Part shown: positions 8,560 through 17,180 of the stretch, piece after piece
Layout of the letters: each line of letters starts with the position of its first letter
How positions within the stretch are numbered: the first letter of the stretch is position 1
Assembly (NCBI GenBank): GCA_021647765.1
Contig: JAKIUD010000018.1
Span: forward strand, 1-49,540
Length of the DNA stretch: 49,540 nt
Origin: Desulfuromusa sp.
Lineage (GTDB): Bacteria; Desulfobacterota; Desulfuromonadia; Desulfuromonadales; Geopsychrobacteraceae
Direction: 5' to 3'
The notes under the pieces: generated by a model
The model's database searches: none
Told to the model about the DNA's origin: nothing
The model's input: the letters and a program-made list of their open reading frames with translations, nothing else
Position numbers and translations under genes: made by a program

Positions 8560-9333
8560 CTAATGTACCTCCTTGCTCAAACCGATGTAGTAGACATTCG
8601 GTTTGGTACCATATTCGGCACGCAAAACCCCGACTCGCTGGTTCAGTACCGCTTTGGCGACCGGATCGTTGGGATCACGCAGATTGCCGATCTGCCGCGC
8701 ACCGAAGGGGCAGGCCTGGGCACAGGCGCTGTTGCCGCCATTGCTGATGCGGTGATAACAGAAGGTACACTTGTCGGCAACCTTCGCTACGGGATGGAAA
8801 AAACGCACTCCATAAGGGCAGCCCATGATGCAATACCCGCAGCCGATACACCAGGTACGGTCAACCAGCACCACGCCATCAGCGGTCTGATAGGTCGCTC
8901 CGACCGGACAGACCTGAACGCAAGCCGGGGTTGAGCACTGGTTACAAAGCTTGGGGACAAAAAAAGCCTGGGTAATATCCTCATCCGGGATCTTCTTCAT
9001 ACCCGAGGCATTCTGATCGATCAGCTTGCTGGTAAAACCGTTGAGTGCCCCCTTTGGCGTATCCGCATTCACCTTACCATCCTTGGTAATAACATAACGT
9101 TCAACCCAAGTACGGGTGACATTGGCATCCAGCGGAATATCGTTTTCAATCTTGCAGGCCTTGACACACATGCCGCAACCGACACACTTCAGGGTATCGA
9201 CCAGAAACCCCCAGCGCAACTCGGGGTTCTGCGCCAGAACCTCCCCGGGATCGAGTAGTTCCAGAGCCGACATCGAAACCACAGCTCCAGAGACAAATAC
9301 GGCGGTACTTTTTAAAAAATCACGTCTCTTCAT
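8560..9333 (-). CDS. Tat-exported four-cluster ferredoxin subunit (NrfC/DmsB-like)
   Basis: This 257-residue iron-sulfur protein has a twin-arginine signal (MKRRDFLKSTAVFVSGAV) ending near the ALA-like site at about residue 35. Four cysteine groups follow: CVGCGMCVKAC, CNQCSTPACVQVCP, CIGCGYCIMGCP and CTFC...CAQACP, the standard set for four [4Fe-4S] clusters in the NrfC/DmsB/PsrB family. It should carry electrons between the NrfD-like membrane subunit and the membrane-anchored tetraheme cytochrome on the periplasmic side. The ATG lies three bases after the cytochrome stop. The direction of electron flow is not determined by the sequence. Confidence 0.9.
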   Translation of the reverse strand: MKRRDFLKSTAVFVSGAVVSMSALELLDPGEVLAQNPELRWGFLVDTLKCVGCGMCVKACKIENDIPLDANVTRTWVERYVITKDGKVNADTPKGALNGFTSKLIDQNASGMKKIPDEDITQAFFVPKLCNQCSTPACVQVCPVGATYQTADGVVLVDRTWCIGCGYCIMGCPYGVRFFHPVAKVADKCTFCYHRISNGGNSACAQACPFGARQIGNLRDPNDPVAKAVLNQRVGVLRAEYGTKPNVYYIGLSKEVH

Positions 9334-9336
9334 GGC

Positions 9337-9807
9337 TTACATATCCTCCAGACTCGGGTTGTGCGGATTGTGACACTCAACACATTCGATGCCAGCATTG
9401 TGTGTTTTCGGATCGATGCCGGGGAGGTCATTGCGCTGACTGGATGGCATGTAGAGCTCGAAATGACAGCGTAGACAGAGATCACGACTGCGATCGATGC
9501 TCAACTTTTCTGGATCCTCCGGGTGATTGAAGGCCGCACCGTGGCAGTCTTCGCAAGAGATAATGCCGTGACCTGAATTGACAATACTTTCACTGTTCTC
9601 TGTGTGGCACTCTGCGCAGTAAGCCGTTCCCTTATATTTGGCAGGAAACTCTTTCCATTCCTGCTCATTGCTCAGACGGTGAAAACCGAAAGTGTAGCCA
9701 CGCTCCTGAATACCGAAATCCGATGGTACGTAGAACATCCTGAAAATCAGAATGCAGGCTACGAGCCCGATGACCACATAAAGAGGTCTCCACACATGTC
9801 CTTTCAC
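9337..9807 (-). CDS. Membrane-anchored tetraheme cytochrome c
   Basis: This 156-residue protein has one N-terminal hydrophobic segment (about 8-26) that probably acts as an anchor, then four CxxCH haem sites: CAECH, CEDCH, CLRCH and CVECH. It begins with GTG, supported by AAAAGGAG about eight bases upstream. It is the first gene of the cytochrome-ferredoxin-NrfD operon and most likely its electron entry or exit on the periplasmic side. The spacing resembles NrfB/NapC-like small multiheme proteins, but it is too short for NrfH plus extra domains, so I give no gene name. Regulation presumably acts in the AT-rich 263-base gap shared with the divergent DUF2339-like gene. Confidence 0.88.
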   Translation of the reverse strand: MKGHVWRPLYVVIGLVACILIFRMFYVPSDFGIQERGYTFGFHRLSNEQEWKEFPAKYKGTAYCAECHTENSESIVNSGHGIISCEDCHGAAFNHPEDPEKLSIDRSRDLCLRCHFELYMPSSQRNDLPGIDPKTHNAGIECVECHNPHNPSLEDM

Positions 9808-10008
9808 AAGTTTCTCCTTTTCAACAATTTATCAAATCCAAAACAGTGTTTGTTATTATCTGTATCTTGAGTTATTTTGTCAACATCATTCTAGCAAAGA
9901 CATAACCTAGATAACTAGTTAATAACAAACATCATTAATTGAAATTTAGCTGAAAAAATTGTGGGTAAAAAATATTAAATTTAAATATTCCTAGTAATTT
10001 AGTAAACT

Positions 10009-10037
10009 TTAAACTATATATAGAATACTGTTATAAT
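10009..10037 (+). promoter_or_regulatory. Possible sigma70 promoter for the DUF2339-like gene
   Basis: A perfect TATAAT (10032-10037) lies 17 bases downstream of TTAAAC (10009-10014), a weak -35 match. The start codon is at 10071 with AGAGGG before it. The surrounding gap 9808-10070 is very AT-rich and must also hold the promoter of the divergent cytochrome operon; no gene is seen in it. Confidence 0.4.
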
Positions 10038-10070
10038 ATAACAACATCGTCCGACCACAGAGGGTTTGCT

Positions 10071-11885
10071 ATGGGTGTCGAAAAATATTCTTTCGAGCGA
10101 CAAATCCAGGAACTTAACGAACAAGTCAGGCAGCTTAATCAGCGCGTCACCCAGCTTGAGAGCAGCATGACAGAAGAAGCTGTTGCCAAGTCGATCCAAC
10201 TGAGTCGGCAACCCGTACAACAACCAGCCAAAGAAGATATGTTGCCGACAGGGGCATCGCTTCTGGTCGGCAGCAGCTCTCTGCTGCAGCACATCTCGGC
10301 AGTCTGCTTTCTGCTGGTCGCCGCCCTTGGACTACGTGCCTTGACTGATAACGGCCTGCTTGAATTAGAGGTCGGTACCGCTCTCGGCATAGGCTACGCG
10401 GCAGCCCTGATCATTGGTGGCTACCTGCTCTACCGCAAAAACAAGAGCATGGCTCCGATATTCACCACCACTGGCAGTCTCCTGATGTTCAGCGTACTGG
10501 TTGAGACCTACACCCGCTTCGCTTCGCTTCCGGACGAACTGGTCTATATCATGTTGGCCGTAACCGGTATCGGCATGGCGGTCATCAGCTATATCAACAA
10601 AGCCGCCGTACCAATTATTATCGGAACTCTGGGGATGTGTGCGGCCGCCGTCGTCATCGATTACCCTAACCCCTATTTCCCCTACCTGGGCTTACTTCTC
10701 TGGATTTCCAACATCCTCGGTTTTTTTGCTACGCGCTTGAAACGCTGCTCCTGGTTACGCTGGCTGTTGTTATTCACGACACACTTTATGCTGCAGATCT
10801 GGGGATTAAAATTGAGCGGCTTAATGAATCACGGTGGCTCAGCCGAGCACTTATCGCCTAACTGGTTTATCCCGATCATCACTCTGATCGGCGCTACCTT
10901 CGTGATGATTTCACTCTTCGGCATTATCCGCAGCGGCGATGAAAAAATTTCCAAGTTTGACTTCTCTCTTCCAGTGATCAATGCCGGCTGGTGCTACGTC
11001 GCGGGCATCTATGCCTTAAAAGACCCAACCCTGTTTGGCGCTCCAGCTGCCGCAGCGGCCATTGTTCACTTTGCCCTGGCTTATTGGCTTTCCAGACGAC
11101 AAACAAGCAATGCTCAAGGCACCAATACTTTCATGGCTGGTGGCCTGATCTTGGCCTGCCTCTCTCTACCAGCATTGCTTGGCAATATATTTCTTCCTCT
11201 ACCAATCCTGTCCGTACTGGCAATTGCAACGTGCTATTTTTCATATCGCTGGTCAAGTGGCGGAATGCGCATAACATCCTATCTGTTACAAGTTTACGTC
11301 AGTGTAATTTTTAGCATTGAATTTATTGGGGGAATTGACGACCAGCAACGATCCCCTGCAATTCTCATCGTGGTCTTAATCTGCAGCATGATCGCCTTGG
11401 GGCACTACTACTATGCGCGGCGCACCAAACCTCCGGAGCGTTCCCAGATTTTCAGTCATTATGACAAAAGAGATCAATCTGCCCTGTTACCGCTTTTTTC
11501 CGGGTTAACAAACTCCTTCTTCACCTGCATGCTCCTCGCATATTATGCTTTGCAGCATTATTACCAAGAAGACATGACCTTCGCATTGATCGGAACCCAG
11601 TCGATCATTATAAACCTTGCTGCAATTTTCATAATGATACGGGCTTTTTTCAACGATAATACTGAGCTACGAAATGTCGCAATCTTAGTCCTGGTGATTG
11701 GTGGTAGTAAGGTTTTTATCATCGATCTGTTCAGAATCAGCGGTGCATGGCTGGTTTGCAGTATTTTTACTTTCGGCATCGCAGCAGCACTTGCATCACT
11801 GGTTTTGGCACGCTGGAGAACCGGACCCTCCGACCAGCGCCAGCAGTCGGAACCAGTCATCAACGAACCAGAGATAGAGGGATGA
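10071..11885 (+). CDS. DUF2339-like polytopic membrane protein
   Basis: This 604-residue protein starts with a predicted coiled coil (about 5-40, heptad pattern QELNEQVRQLNQRVTQLES) followed by many transmembrane helices from about residue 75 to the C-terminus. The last 60 residues (VIGGSKVFIIDLFRISGAWL) match the conserved end of DUF2339 proteins. These are uncharacterised inner-membrane proteins, often with up to two dozen helices. The gene stands alone, transcribed away from the cytochrome operon and closed by a strong terminator at 11911-11945. No function is proposed. Confidence 0.72.
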   Translation: MGVEKYSFERQIQELNEQVRQLNQRVTQLESSMTEEAVAKSIQLSRQPVQQPAKEDMLPTGASLLVGSSSLLQHISAVCFLLVAALGLRALTDNGLLELEVGTALGIGYAAALIIGGYLLYRKNKSMAPIFTTTGSLLMFSVLVETYTRFASLPDELVYIMLAVTGIGMAVISYINKAAVPIIIGTLGMCAAAVVIDYPNPYFPYLGLLLWISNILGFFATRLKRCSWLRWLLLFTTHFMLQIWGLKLSGLMNHGGSAEHLSPNWFIPIITLIGATFVMISLFGIIRSGDEKISKFDFSLPVINAGWCYVAGIYALKDPTLFGAPAAAAAIVHFALAYWLSRRQTSNAQGTNTFMAGGLILACLSLPALLGNIFLPLPILSVLAIATCYFSYRWSSGGMRITSYLLQVYVSVIFSIEFIGGIDDQQRSPAILIVVLICSMIALGHYYYARRTKPPERSQIFSHYDKRDQSALLPLFSGLTNSFFTCMLLAYYALQHYYQEDMTFALIGTQSIIINLAAIFIMIRAFFNDNTELRNVAILVLVIGGSKVFIIDLFRISGAWLVCSIFTFGIAAALASLVLARWRTGPSDQRQQSEPVINEPEIEG

Positions 11886-11910
11886 CCTACCCCATCCAAC
11901 TTCAAGTTAA

Positions 11911-11945
11911 AAAGGCCCTGCTGGCATTTCGCCAGCAGGGCCTTT
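11911..11945. terminator. Bidirectional intrinsic terminator
   Basis: AAAGGCCCTGCTGGC (11911-11925) and GCCAGCAGGGCCTTT (11931-11945) form a perfect 15-base stem with a 5-base loop. A/T tracts on both sides suit it to the convergent DUF2339-like (+) and Cache (-) genes. Confidence 0.9.
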
Positions 11946-12008
11946 CTGATCTCTTGCCAGGGACAAACCGCCTGACTCAGCACAATTTCCAGTTACCACC
12001 CAGCTGGT

Positions 12009-12485
12009 TTATCTATAGATTCCAGCACCGGTAAACATTGAGGTTCCAGGGATACGGCGAATATAGGTCTCCTTGACCCTGGGTGCAGTACTACCCGGTT
12101 TTGGCCACATATACTCAACCCAACCCTCACCCTGAGTTCCTGCGACAACAACAAATTCAACAAAAAGCATCTTGGGATCTTTAGGGTTCTTGTCAGGAGT
12201 GCTCAACAGACTCTTCATTTTCATCAATCCCGGCATCATCGGGTGGGCGAGCATCTTTCCTTTCAGATCCATGACAAAAACGTAGGAATCCTTCCAGACA
12301 AACTTTCCATCTTTTTTGGAAATTTCTGCTAGAGCCGCGTCCTTATCCTGCAGGATCATTTCCGCTGCTTGTTTGCTCTTTTCGATACATTCAGCGACTG
12401 TAGCACCATTTTCATCGGCATAAGAGATGCCGCTGAAAACGACCAAAGCAACTAGCACAAAAAATAATGTCAGTAATTTCTTCAT
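12009..12485 (-). CDS. Secreted single-Cache-domain protein
   Basis: This 158-residue protein has a clear signal peptide (MKKLLTLFFVLVALVVFSG, cleavage near YADE) and a Cache-type sensor fold: helical AAEMILQDKDAALAEI, then KFVWKDSYVFVMDLKGKMLAHP, ending in GWVEYMWPKPGS and a GAGIYR tail. Free-standing periplasmic Cache proteins of this type are common in deltaproteobacteria and usually bind small organic ligands. The start at 12485 has GGAGG at good spacing; the upstream in-frame ATG is rejected. It lies 63 bases downstream of the NapC/NirT-family cytochrome gene on the same strand and may be co-transcribed with it. No signalling output domain is attached. Confidence 0.8.
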   Translation of the reverse strand: MKKLLTLFFVLVALVVFSGISYADENGATVAECIEKSKQAAEMILQDKDAALAEISKKDGKFVWKDSYVFVMDLKGKMLAHPMMPGLMKMKSLLSTPDKNPKDPKMLFVEFVVVAGTQGEGWVEYMWPKPGSTAPRVKETYIRRIPGTSMFTGAGIYR

Positions 12486-12547
12486 AGTTTCCTCCCTTCG
12501 GATCAATTAGAGGATAATCGCCCACAGTTAATAAGCTTCTGTTTAGT

Positions 12548-14005
12548 CTACATCTCACCCATTAGCATTTTCAGAACTTCCGGATCTTCTTCCTCTTCTG
12601 CCAGAATAGTATGGCAGGTGTCACAATCCATCGAAATGACTTCTCCACTTGCGGATTCATGTTCGTCATTGTGGCAGCGGAAGCAGCCAAGCTCATTCGA
12701 GTGGCCGATATTACTACTATAGGTGTCCCACTGAATACCCATTTCCGGGAAAACATTTTCTACGTAGGCTGCCTGTACTCCAGCAATCGCCTTCTCAACC
12801 ATGGGGCGGTTATTTGCATAGATATCGGCATAATTATTTTTATAAAAACTGGTTAAACTCGTCGCAATTGCGGTGCGCGCCTCATCCTGAGTTTTATACT
12901 CTACAGAAACAATCTTCATAGCCTGCTGCTTGATATAAGGCAAGTCAGTCGGAATATCATTTGTCAGAAACTTACTATCAATAGCCGGAGCTGCTGGCAG
13001 ATAAATATGGCTGGGGCGGTTGTGGCAATCGATACAATCCATAACCCGTTCCTGAAGATTGGTTGCCGCAGCAATTTGTTCATCTGCCTCACTGGATCGA
13101 TAAATAATTTTTTTGCCATTTGCAGTTTTTTGTGAAACTTCTGGAATAATGTTCCGCTCCCAGTCCGCAGCCGTGTATACAATTTCGTTTTCCGGTGCAA
13201 CATGCCAGTGAATGCCATGGGAGCCTGCAGCCCGATCCCCGGCACTGCCAATCTTCAACAGCAAAACCGTCTGCACATGGGTGTTCTTTTCATCTTCAAG
13301 ATATTTATCCTTAATAACCAATTTGTCACCGTGAAACTTTTCCGGGCGGTGGCACTGTTCGCAAGTATCACGAGCCGGTCGTAAGCCGTGTACCGGGGTC
13401 TCGATCGGTCGGGAAAAGGTATCTGCAACCACTGCATAGAGTTGCCGAGCCCCGGAAATTTTTGATTTGACGAACCAGGAAGCCCCGGAGCCAATATGGC
13501 ACTCAACACAGTTTACACGTGAATGAGCCGAATTCTGATAGGCCGTATATTCTGGAGTCATCGGCACATGGCAAACCTCGCCACAAAAGGCATTAGACTC
13601 CATGTAGTGATAACCACTGTAGCCCAGCACAGCAAAGACAAACAGGTTGATGCAAGTCAGGAAGACGCCGAGAAAAACCAACTTGCGGATTTTGTCATAG
13701 CTGGATTCATCCGCCAACTTGTCGCGAAAGTAAGCCAGAGTGAACAAGCTAACGTCCTCTTTTCCTCTGGCAAAAAACAGACCGAAAAAGATCAGCACCA
13801 AGCCGCCAATAAAGGCTGGCCCGAGGATCATGTAGATAAAACCGGCAAAATATGGATTAGGGATGTGGAAAATCAGATCGTAAAGCACTGCTCCCACCAG
13901 AAACGGGAAAATAATGGTTACTGCCATTGCCCCCAGCAGGGCAACCCGGCTGTGCGCAATGCCCCGGAGAAAAGCCTTTGGAATATCACTGAGTGTTGTT
14001 GCCAT
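12548..14005 (-). CDS. NapC/NirT-family inner-membrane multiheme cytochrome c (ImcH-like?)
   Basis: This 485-residue protein has three N-terminal transmembrane segments (about 20-45, 52-79, 109-132) followed by a periplasmic cytochrome domain. The haem sites are CGEVCH (Cys141/Cys145/His146, a CX3CH form), CVECH, CEQCH, CIDCH, CFRCH and CDTCH: five canonical sites and one expanded. The segment around the first two haems is the NapC/NirT quinol-oxidising core. Geobacter ImcH, needed for high-potential acceptors, is a three-helix member of this family described with seven haems; this protein has six recognisable motifs, so the comparison is tentative. AAAGGAG precedes the ATG. It lies close to the CbcL-like gene on the same strand. 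Confidence 0.85.
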   Translation of the reverse strand: MATTLSDIPKAFLRGIAHSRVALLGAMAVTIIFPFLVGAVLYDLIFHIPNPYFAGFIYMILGPAFIGGLVLIFFGLFFARGKEDVSLFTLAYFRDKLADESSYDKIRKLVFLGVFLTCINLFVFAVLGYSGYHYMESNAFCGEVCHVPMTPEYTAYQNSAHSRVNCVECHIGSGASWFVKSKISGARQLYAVVADTFSRPIETPVHGLRPARDTCEQCHRPEKFHGDKLVIKDKYLEDEKNTHVQTVLLLKIGSAGDRAAGSHGIHWHVAPENEIVYTAADWERNIIPEVSQKTANGKKIIYRSSEADEQIAAATNLQERVMDCIDCHNRPSHIYLPAAPAIDSKFLTNDIPTDLPYIKQQAMKIVSVEYKTQDEARTAIATSLTSFYKNNYADIYANNRPMVEKAIAGVQAAYVENVFPEMGIQWDTYSSNIGHSNELGCFRCHNDEHESASGEVISMDCDTCHTILAEEEEDPEVLKMLMGEM

Positions 14006-14270
14006 CGATATTTATTCTCCTTTGGACAAATGTTGATAAAACAACAAATCACCAAGCTAATTTTGCCACGCAGCGGATAGAAACTTTCACTTGCATGTCT
14101 GTTTATAGAAGTTTAATCAGAAAATTAAGACGGCAGAAAACCTAGCATTTCAGTAAAGAACTGTCAATAGCAATCAATAGGACTTCACGGTAACTTCGTT
14201 CTTAAGCGAGCACACGCATGACACAGAAGATTTTTTGTCATTTTTAAATAATCAGGAACTGAATGGACAC

Positions 14271-14590
14271 TTATATAGTGAGTTGTCGCATCTTTTGCGC
14301 CACACTGGAAACTCCTCTGGATTTGCTAAACTCAACGGCGAAGCGTCTGAGCCTTGAGATAACCTCCAATCCATAGCCCGTACGTATCCGACTGCAATCC
14401 TCGTCAAAACGCCAGTCGATGTATATAGTGGCAACTTTAGGATTGAGATTTTTAGCCCATCCACAATCGCCTGTTAGCCACACATCCGGCAGCGGGTGAT
14501 AGTTTTGCATCAGTTCCCGATAGCGAGCATCTTTGGATGGCACAGCGGGTCGAACCTGGATTTCTGTTAAACTCACTACTAAATTCTTCG
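14271..14590 (-). pseudogene. Eroded fragment resembling DUF4338/DruA-type transposon protein
   Basis: The minus-strand reading frame across this stretch contains EIQVRPAVPSKDARYRELMQ followed by NYHPLPD, similar to the N-terminal part of DUF4338 (DruA-like) proteins, then IDWRFDEDCSRI and GVSSVAQKMRQL, which recall later blocks of the same family. The conserved middle is missing, there is no start codon or ribosome-binding site, and the frame runs backwards into the neighbouring membrane-protein gene. It is best read as a decayed remnant of a mobile-element gene between two cytochrome genes. The match is by eye and weak. Confidence 0.4.
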
Positions 14591-14641
14591 AGTATGAAGG
14601 TTTTTTTATTCTCAATCCATTACGTATGCATAAAGCACAAA

Positions 14642-14863
14642 CTATAGGCGGTTTCTGAGAATACGCATGACCAGAACCCCCAGAATAGTCAGTACCAGGC
14701 CGACAAACACGAACAGATAACCGATAGAATGGCCTTCTCCCAACCCCCACAGGTCTTTGCCTTTCATTAGCAGGATAAGACCAACTCCACAGAAAGTAGC
14801 CACGCCACCGATAATATAAATACCGATTGCCAAAATTGACAAGATCAGTTCTTTATCTATCAT
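14642..14863 (-). CDS. Small two-helix membrane protein
   Basis: This 73-residue protein has two hydrophobic segments (about 6-32 and 47-68) separated by a short polar loop (KGKDLWGLGEGH). I recognise no family. It lies immediately downstream of the CbcL-like gene on the same strand, beyond a hairpin at 14883-14912, so it could be an attenuated accessory subunit of that complex or an independent gene. The ribosome-binding site (GCGGGTAA) is weak. Consistent hydrophobic patterning and the lack of a better frame on the opposite strand support it as real. Confidence 0.55.
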   Translation of the reverse strand: MIDKELILSILAIGIYIIGGVATFCGVGLILLMKGKDLWGLGEGHSIGYLFVFVGLVLTILGVLVMRILRNRL

Positions 14864-14876
14864 AATTTACCCGCAC

Positions 14877-14912
14877 ATAAAAGTAAGGGACGGCCAAATG
14901 GCAGCCCCTTAC
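14877..14912 (-). terminator. Probable terminator/attenuator after the CbcL-like gene
   Basis: GTAAGGG (14883-14889) pairs with CCCTTAC (14906-14912), with an inner GCC/GGC pairing around AAAT. On the minus strand the stem runs into ACTTTTATG. The T-run is short, so partial read-through into the 73-residue gene 14 bases further on is possible. Confidence 0.55.
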
Positions 14913-14984
14913 GGCTATCTACACTACTCAAGTAGAAACACAAAGCTGCCCACCGCAAGCAGCGGGGAATTGAAGCCACAGCGA

Positions 14985-16835
14985 TTAAACGTGATGTCCG
15001 CCAGCAATGAAAGCATACACCATCAGAAACAACAACACCACGCCGGTAAACAGAGCCAGGAAGCCAAACCCCTTGATAAAGAAGTCGTAGATAACGCCAC
15101 TCGGCTTTTCCTTGATGTACTGATCAAGGATGCCGGCTTCTTCATAACGTTTCCATTGGTCACCACGTTCCTCGATAAACTCTCCTTTGGGCAACTCGCC
15201 ATTGAAGATAACAAAGTCCATCGGGAATTTCTCTGGCCGCCCATGGGTGTTGAAGAAATGGACGGTAAAAATGAAGCCGGTCGCCAACAGTGCTTCATCC
15301 GAATGAATGATTGTTGCCACATTAAACACCCAACCCGGCAAGGCGGCACCAAAGAACTCCGGAAACCAGAGCATCAGGCCAGAACCACCGATGGCAAACA
15401 TCCCCCAGAAGACGGCAATAAAATCAAACTTTTCCCAGTAAGTCCAGCGATCAAAACTCGGCTTAGGACCAAGGAACAAAAACCAGCGAACCATTGCAGT
15501 GATATCTTCAATATCCTTCAGATTTGGACAAAGTGATTCCGGACCAAACAATCTCTGGAAAAACTCAGCAGGATACTGAAGTTTGTAGAACAGGAATTTG
15601 GCACTCATAACTATTGCACTGGCAAAGTAGACAAACGTAATCACCGCTCCAATCCGATGCAACAGACCAGCATTTGCAGCGCCACCGTAAAAATCCATCA
15701 TTAAGATAGCCCACTTCTGATCTGCAAACTTAAGAGGAATACCTGTCAGGGACAACAGCAAAAAGCTGGTGATAACCAGGATGTGCAGGATAATATGAAC
15801 CTTGGTAAAACGCCGATAAATTTTGTGTGCATCCTTAATTTCATGATGCGTTCCAGCAATCAAAGCCCGTTTTTTTTCACGATTCTCCGCAAATCCACGG
15901 AACATCCAGAGGAGGGTATGCACCCAAAATACCGCAAAGGTTCCTAACAGTAACCCTGACATAGTGATGTAAGTATAAAAGAGAATCGGGTAATTTTCTT
16001 TGTCCTTCATGTTCCCATGCGGATAAAATTTAACAAAAAGCGGGGAGGAATTTTCGTGGCACTGTCCACAGGTTGCGACCAGGTTATCTGGGTTTATGCT
16101 GGATCGCAGATCATCATGCGGCAGGATATGGTGAGCCGTATGGCAGTCGGCACAACCGGCAACCTTATCCGGAAAACCGAGACGATAATTTTTCCCGTGA
16201 TAGCTTTCCAAGTAGGTTTCAACGGCAAGGTGAGTGACACCGTTTTTCTCCATCAACTCTTTATCAGCATGACACTTCAGACAGACGTTGGTATGGAAAG
16301 CACGAAAACCATGATCGCTCGGGTCACCAATTTCGTTAATCGCGTGCAGATTGTGGCAGTCGATACAGGCCGCTGAATCCATGTTGCCAGCCTGCAGTGC
16401 CGTGCCATGAACCGATTCATGGAATTCGGAGTAGGCATCATCGTGACATTCGGCACATTTCTGCACCGCAATGCGTTTGTCCCCTTTCCAGGCTGTTTGG
16501 CTGTGGATCTCTGAGTGGCAAGTGGCACACTCAATATCGTTCAATTTATGGACACTGGAGTAGTGTTCCGCTGTCTCTTTTTTGTGGCAGCGTACACACT
16601 TTACAGGCCCAGGCATTAACGTGCCTTCCATGTGAAGATCCAGATCAACCAGTTCTACATGACAGGCAACACAGCCATTGGCTCCATGAACCGAGGTAGA
16701 AAACTCCTCCGCAGAGATAACATCATCGTGACATTCCAGACAGGTTTCTGGTGAAGCTACCAGCTCTTGAGCTACAGCCTGTGAACCGCAGAGAACGGCC
16801 AACAAAAGCACAGAATAGAACAGAAACTTACGCAT
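14985..16835 (-). CDS. CbcL-like nonaheme cytochrome c / b-type cytochrome fusion
   Basis: This 616-residue fusion has a signal peptide (MRKFLFYSVLLLAVLCGSQAVA), then nine CxxCH haem sites in the first 290 residues (CLECH, CVACH, CVRCH, CATCH, CAECH, CIDCH, CLKCH, CADCH, CGQCH), then a membrane domain with about five or six helices and paired histidines (FTKVHIILHIL, GLLHRIGAV, TIIHSDEALL, FTVHFFNTHG) expected to bind b haems. This arrangement, with nine c haems and a cytochrome b domain, matches CbcL of Geobacter sulfurreducens, an inner-membrane menaquinol oxidase used with low-potential extracellular acceptors. The start at 16835 has AAGGAG eight bases upstream; an extension to 16928 has no signal peptide at its front and is rejected. 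It is likely monocistronic or paired with the small gene downstream. Confidence 0.85.
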   Translation of the reverse strand: MRKFLFYSVLLLAVLCGSQAVAQELVASPETCLECHDDVISAEEFSTSVHGANGCVACHVELVDLDLHMEGTLMPGPVKCVRCHKKETAEHYSSVHKLNDIECATCHSEIHSQTAWKGDKRIAVQKCAECHDDAYSEFHESVHGTALQAGNMDSAACIDCHNLHAINEIGDPSDHGFRAFHTNVCLKCHADKELMEKNGVTHLAVETYLESYHGKNYRLGFPDKVAGCADCHTAHHILPHDDLRSSINPDNLVATCGQCHENSSPLFVKFYPHGNMKDKENYPILFYTYITMSGLLLGTFAVFWVHTLLWMFRGFAENREKKRALIAGTHHEIKDAHKIYRRFTKVHIILHILVITSFLLLSLTGIPLKFADQKWAILMMDFYGGAANAGLLHRIGAVITFVYFASAIVMSAKFLFYKLQYPAEFFQRLFGPESLCPNLKDIEDITAMVRWFLFLGPKPSFDRWTYWEKFDFIAVFWGMFAIGGSGLMLWFPEFFGAALPGWVFNVATIIHSDEALLATGFIFTVHFFNTHGRPEKFPMDFVIFNGELPKGEFIEERGDQWKRYEEAGILDQYIKEKPSGVIYDFFIKGFGFLALFTGVVLLFLMVYAFIAGGHHV

Positions 16836-17126
16836 CGAAACTCTCCTTGAAAATATCTTTCGAATAAAACTGAAAAAAGGCGCTGGGGCACCTCCTGATT
16901 GCTTTATTAACTGTACGAGTGGCATCATTCAGTCAAAAAATATTACCGCAAACAGAAGGCGTTAAACGCTACAGATGTATATTTTTATCATACAGGGCGG
17001 ACACTACCCTCATCATAAAATTATTGCAACATAAAATCCCTTAAAAATGGTGAAAATAGCTATTAACTATCTGAAAAGAACGGTAAATTTAAAACATTAC
17101 GCTGCTGCCGCTCGTATACAATATAC
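16836..17126. other. Intergenic region upstream of the CbcL-like gene
   Basis: This is AT-rich DNA between the CbcL-like start and the terminator of the ATP synthase genes. No gene was found on either strand. It must hold the promoter of the CbcL-like gene. I searched by eye for a sigma54 site (TGGCAC-N5-TTGC) and did not find one. Confidence 0.5.
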
Positions 17127-17154
17127 AAAAAAAGGCGACCCAGATTGGGTCGCC
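17127..17154 (-). terminator. Terminator of the F0 ATP synthase operon
   Basis: GGCGACCCA (17134-17142) pairs with TGGGTCGCC (17146-17154) around a 3-base loop. On the minus strand it is followed by a run of T (17127-17133). It lies 26 bases past the atpE stop, which shows the operon ends here without F1 genes. Confidence 0.9.
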
Positions 17155-17180
17155 ACTTTTATTTTGGATAAAAAACCAGC

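Noticed and set aside
12611..12921. Plus-strand reading frames inside the cytochrome genes
   Set aside because: They are antisense shadows of CxxCH-rich coding sequence, without start signals or family features.
14252..14464. Second frame over the DUF4338-like fragment
   Set aside because: It overlaps the better-matching frame; it might reflect a frameshift in the decayed gene but does not stand as a gene.
16836..17126. Sigma54 promoter for the CbcL-like gene
   Set aside because: No TGGCAC-N5-TTGC with correct spacing was found on the relevant strand; a near match upstream of the NapC/NirT-family gene (in 14006-14100) has the two elements two bases too close.
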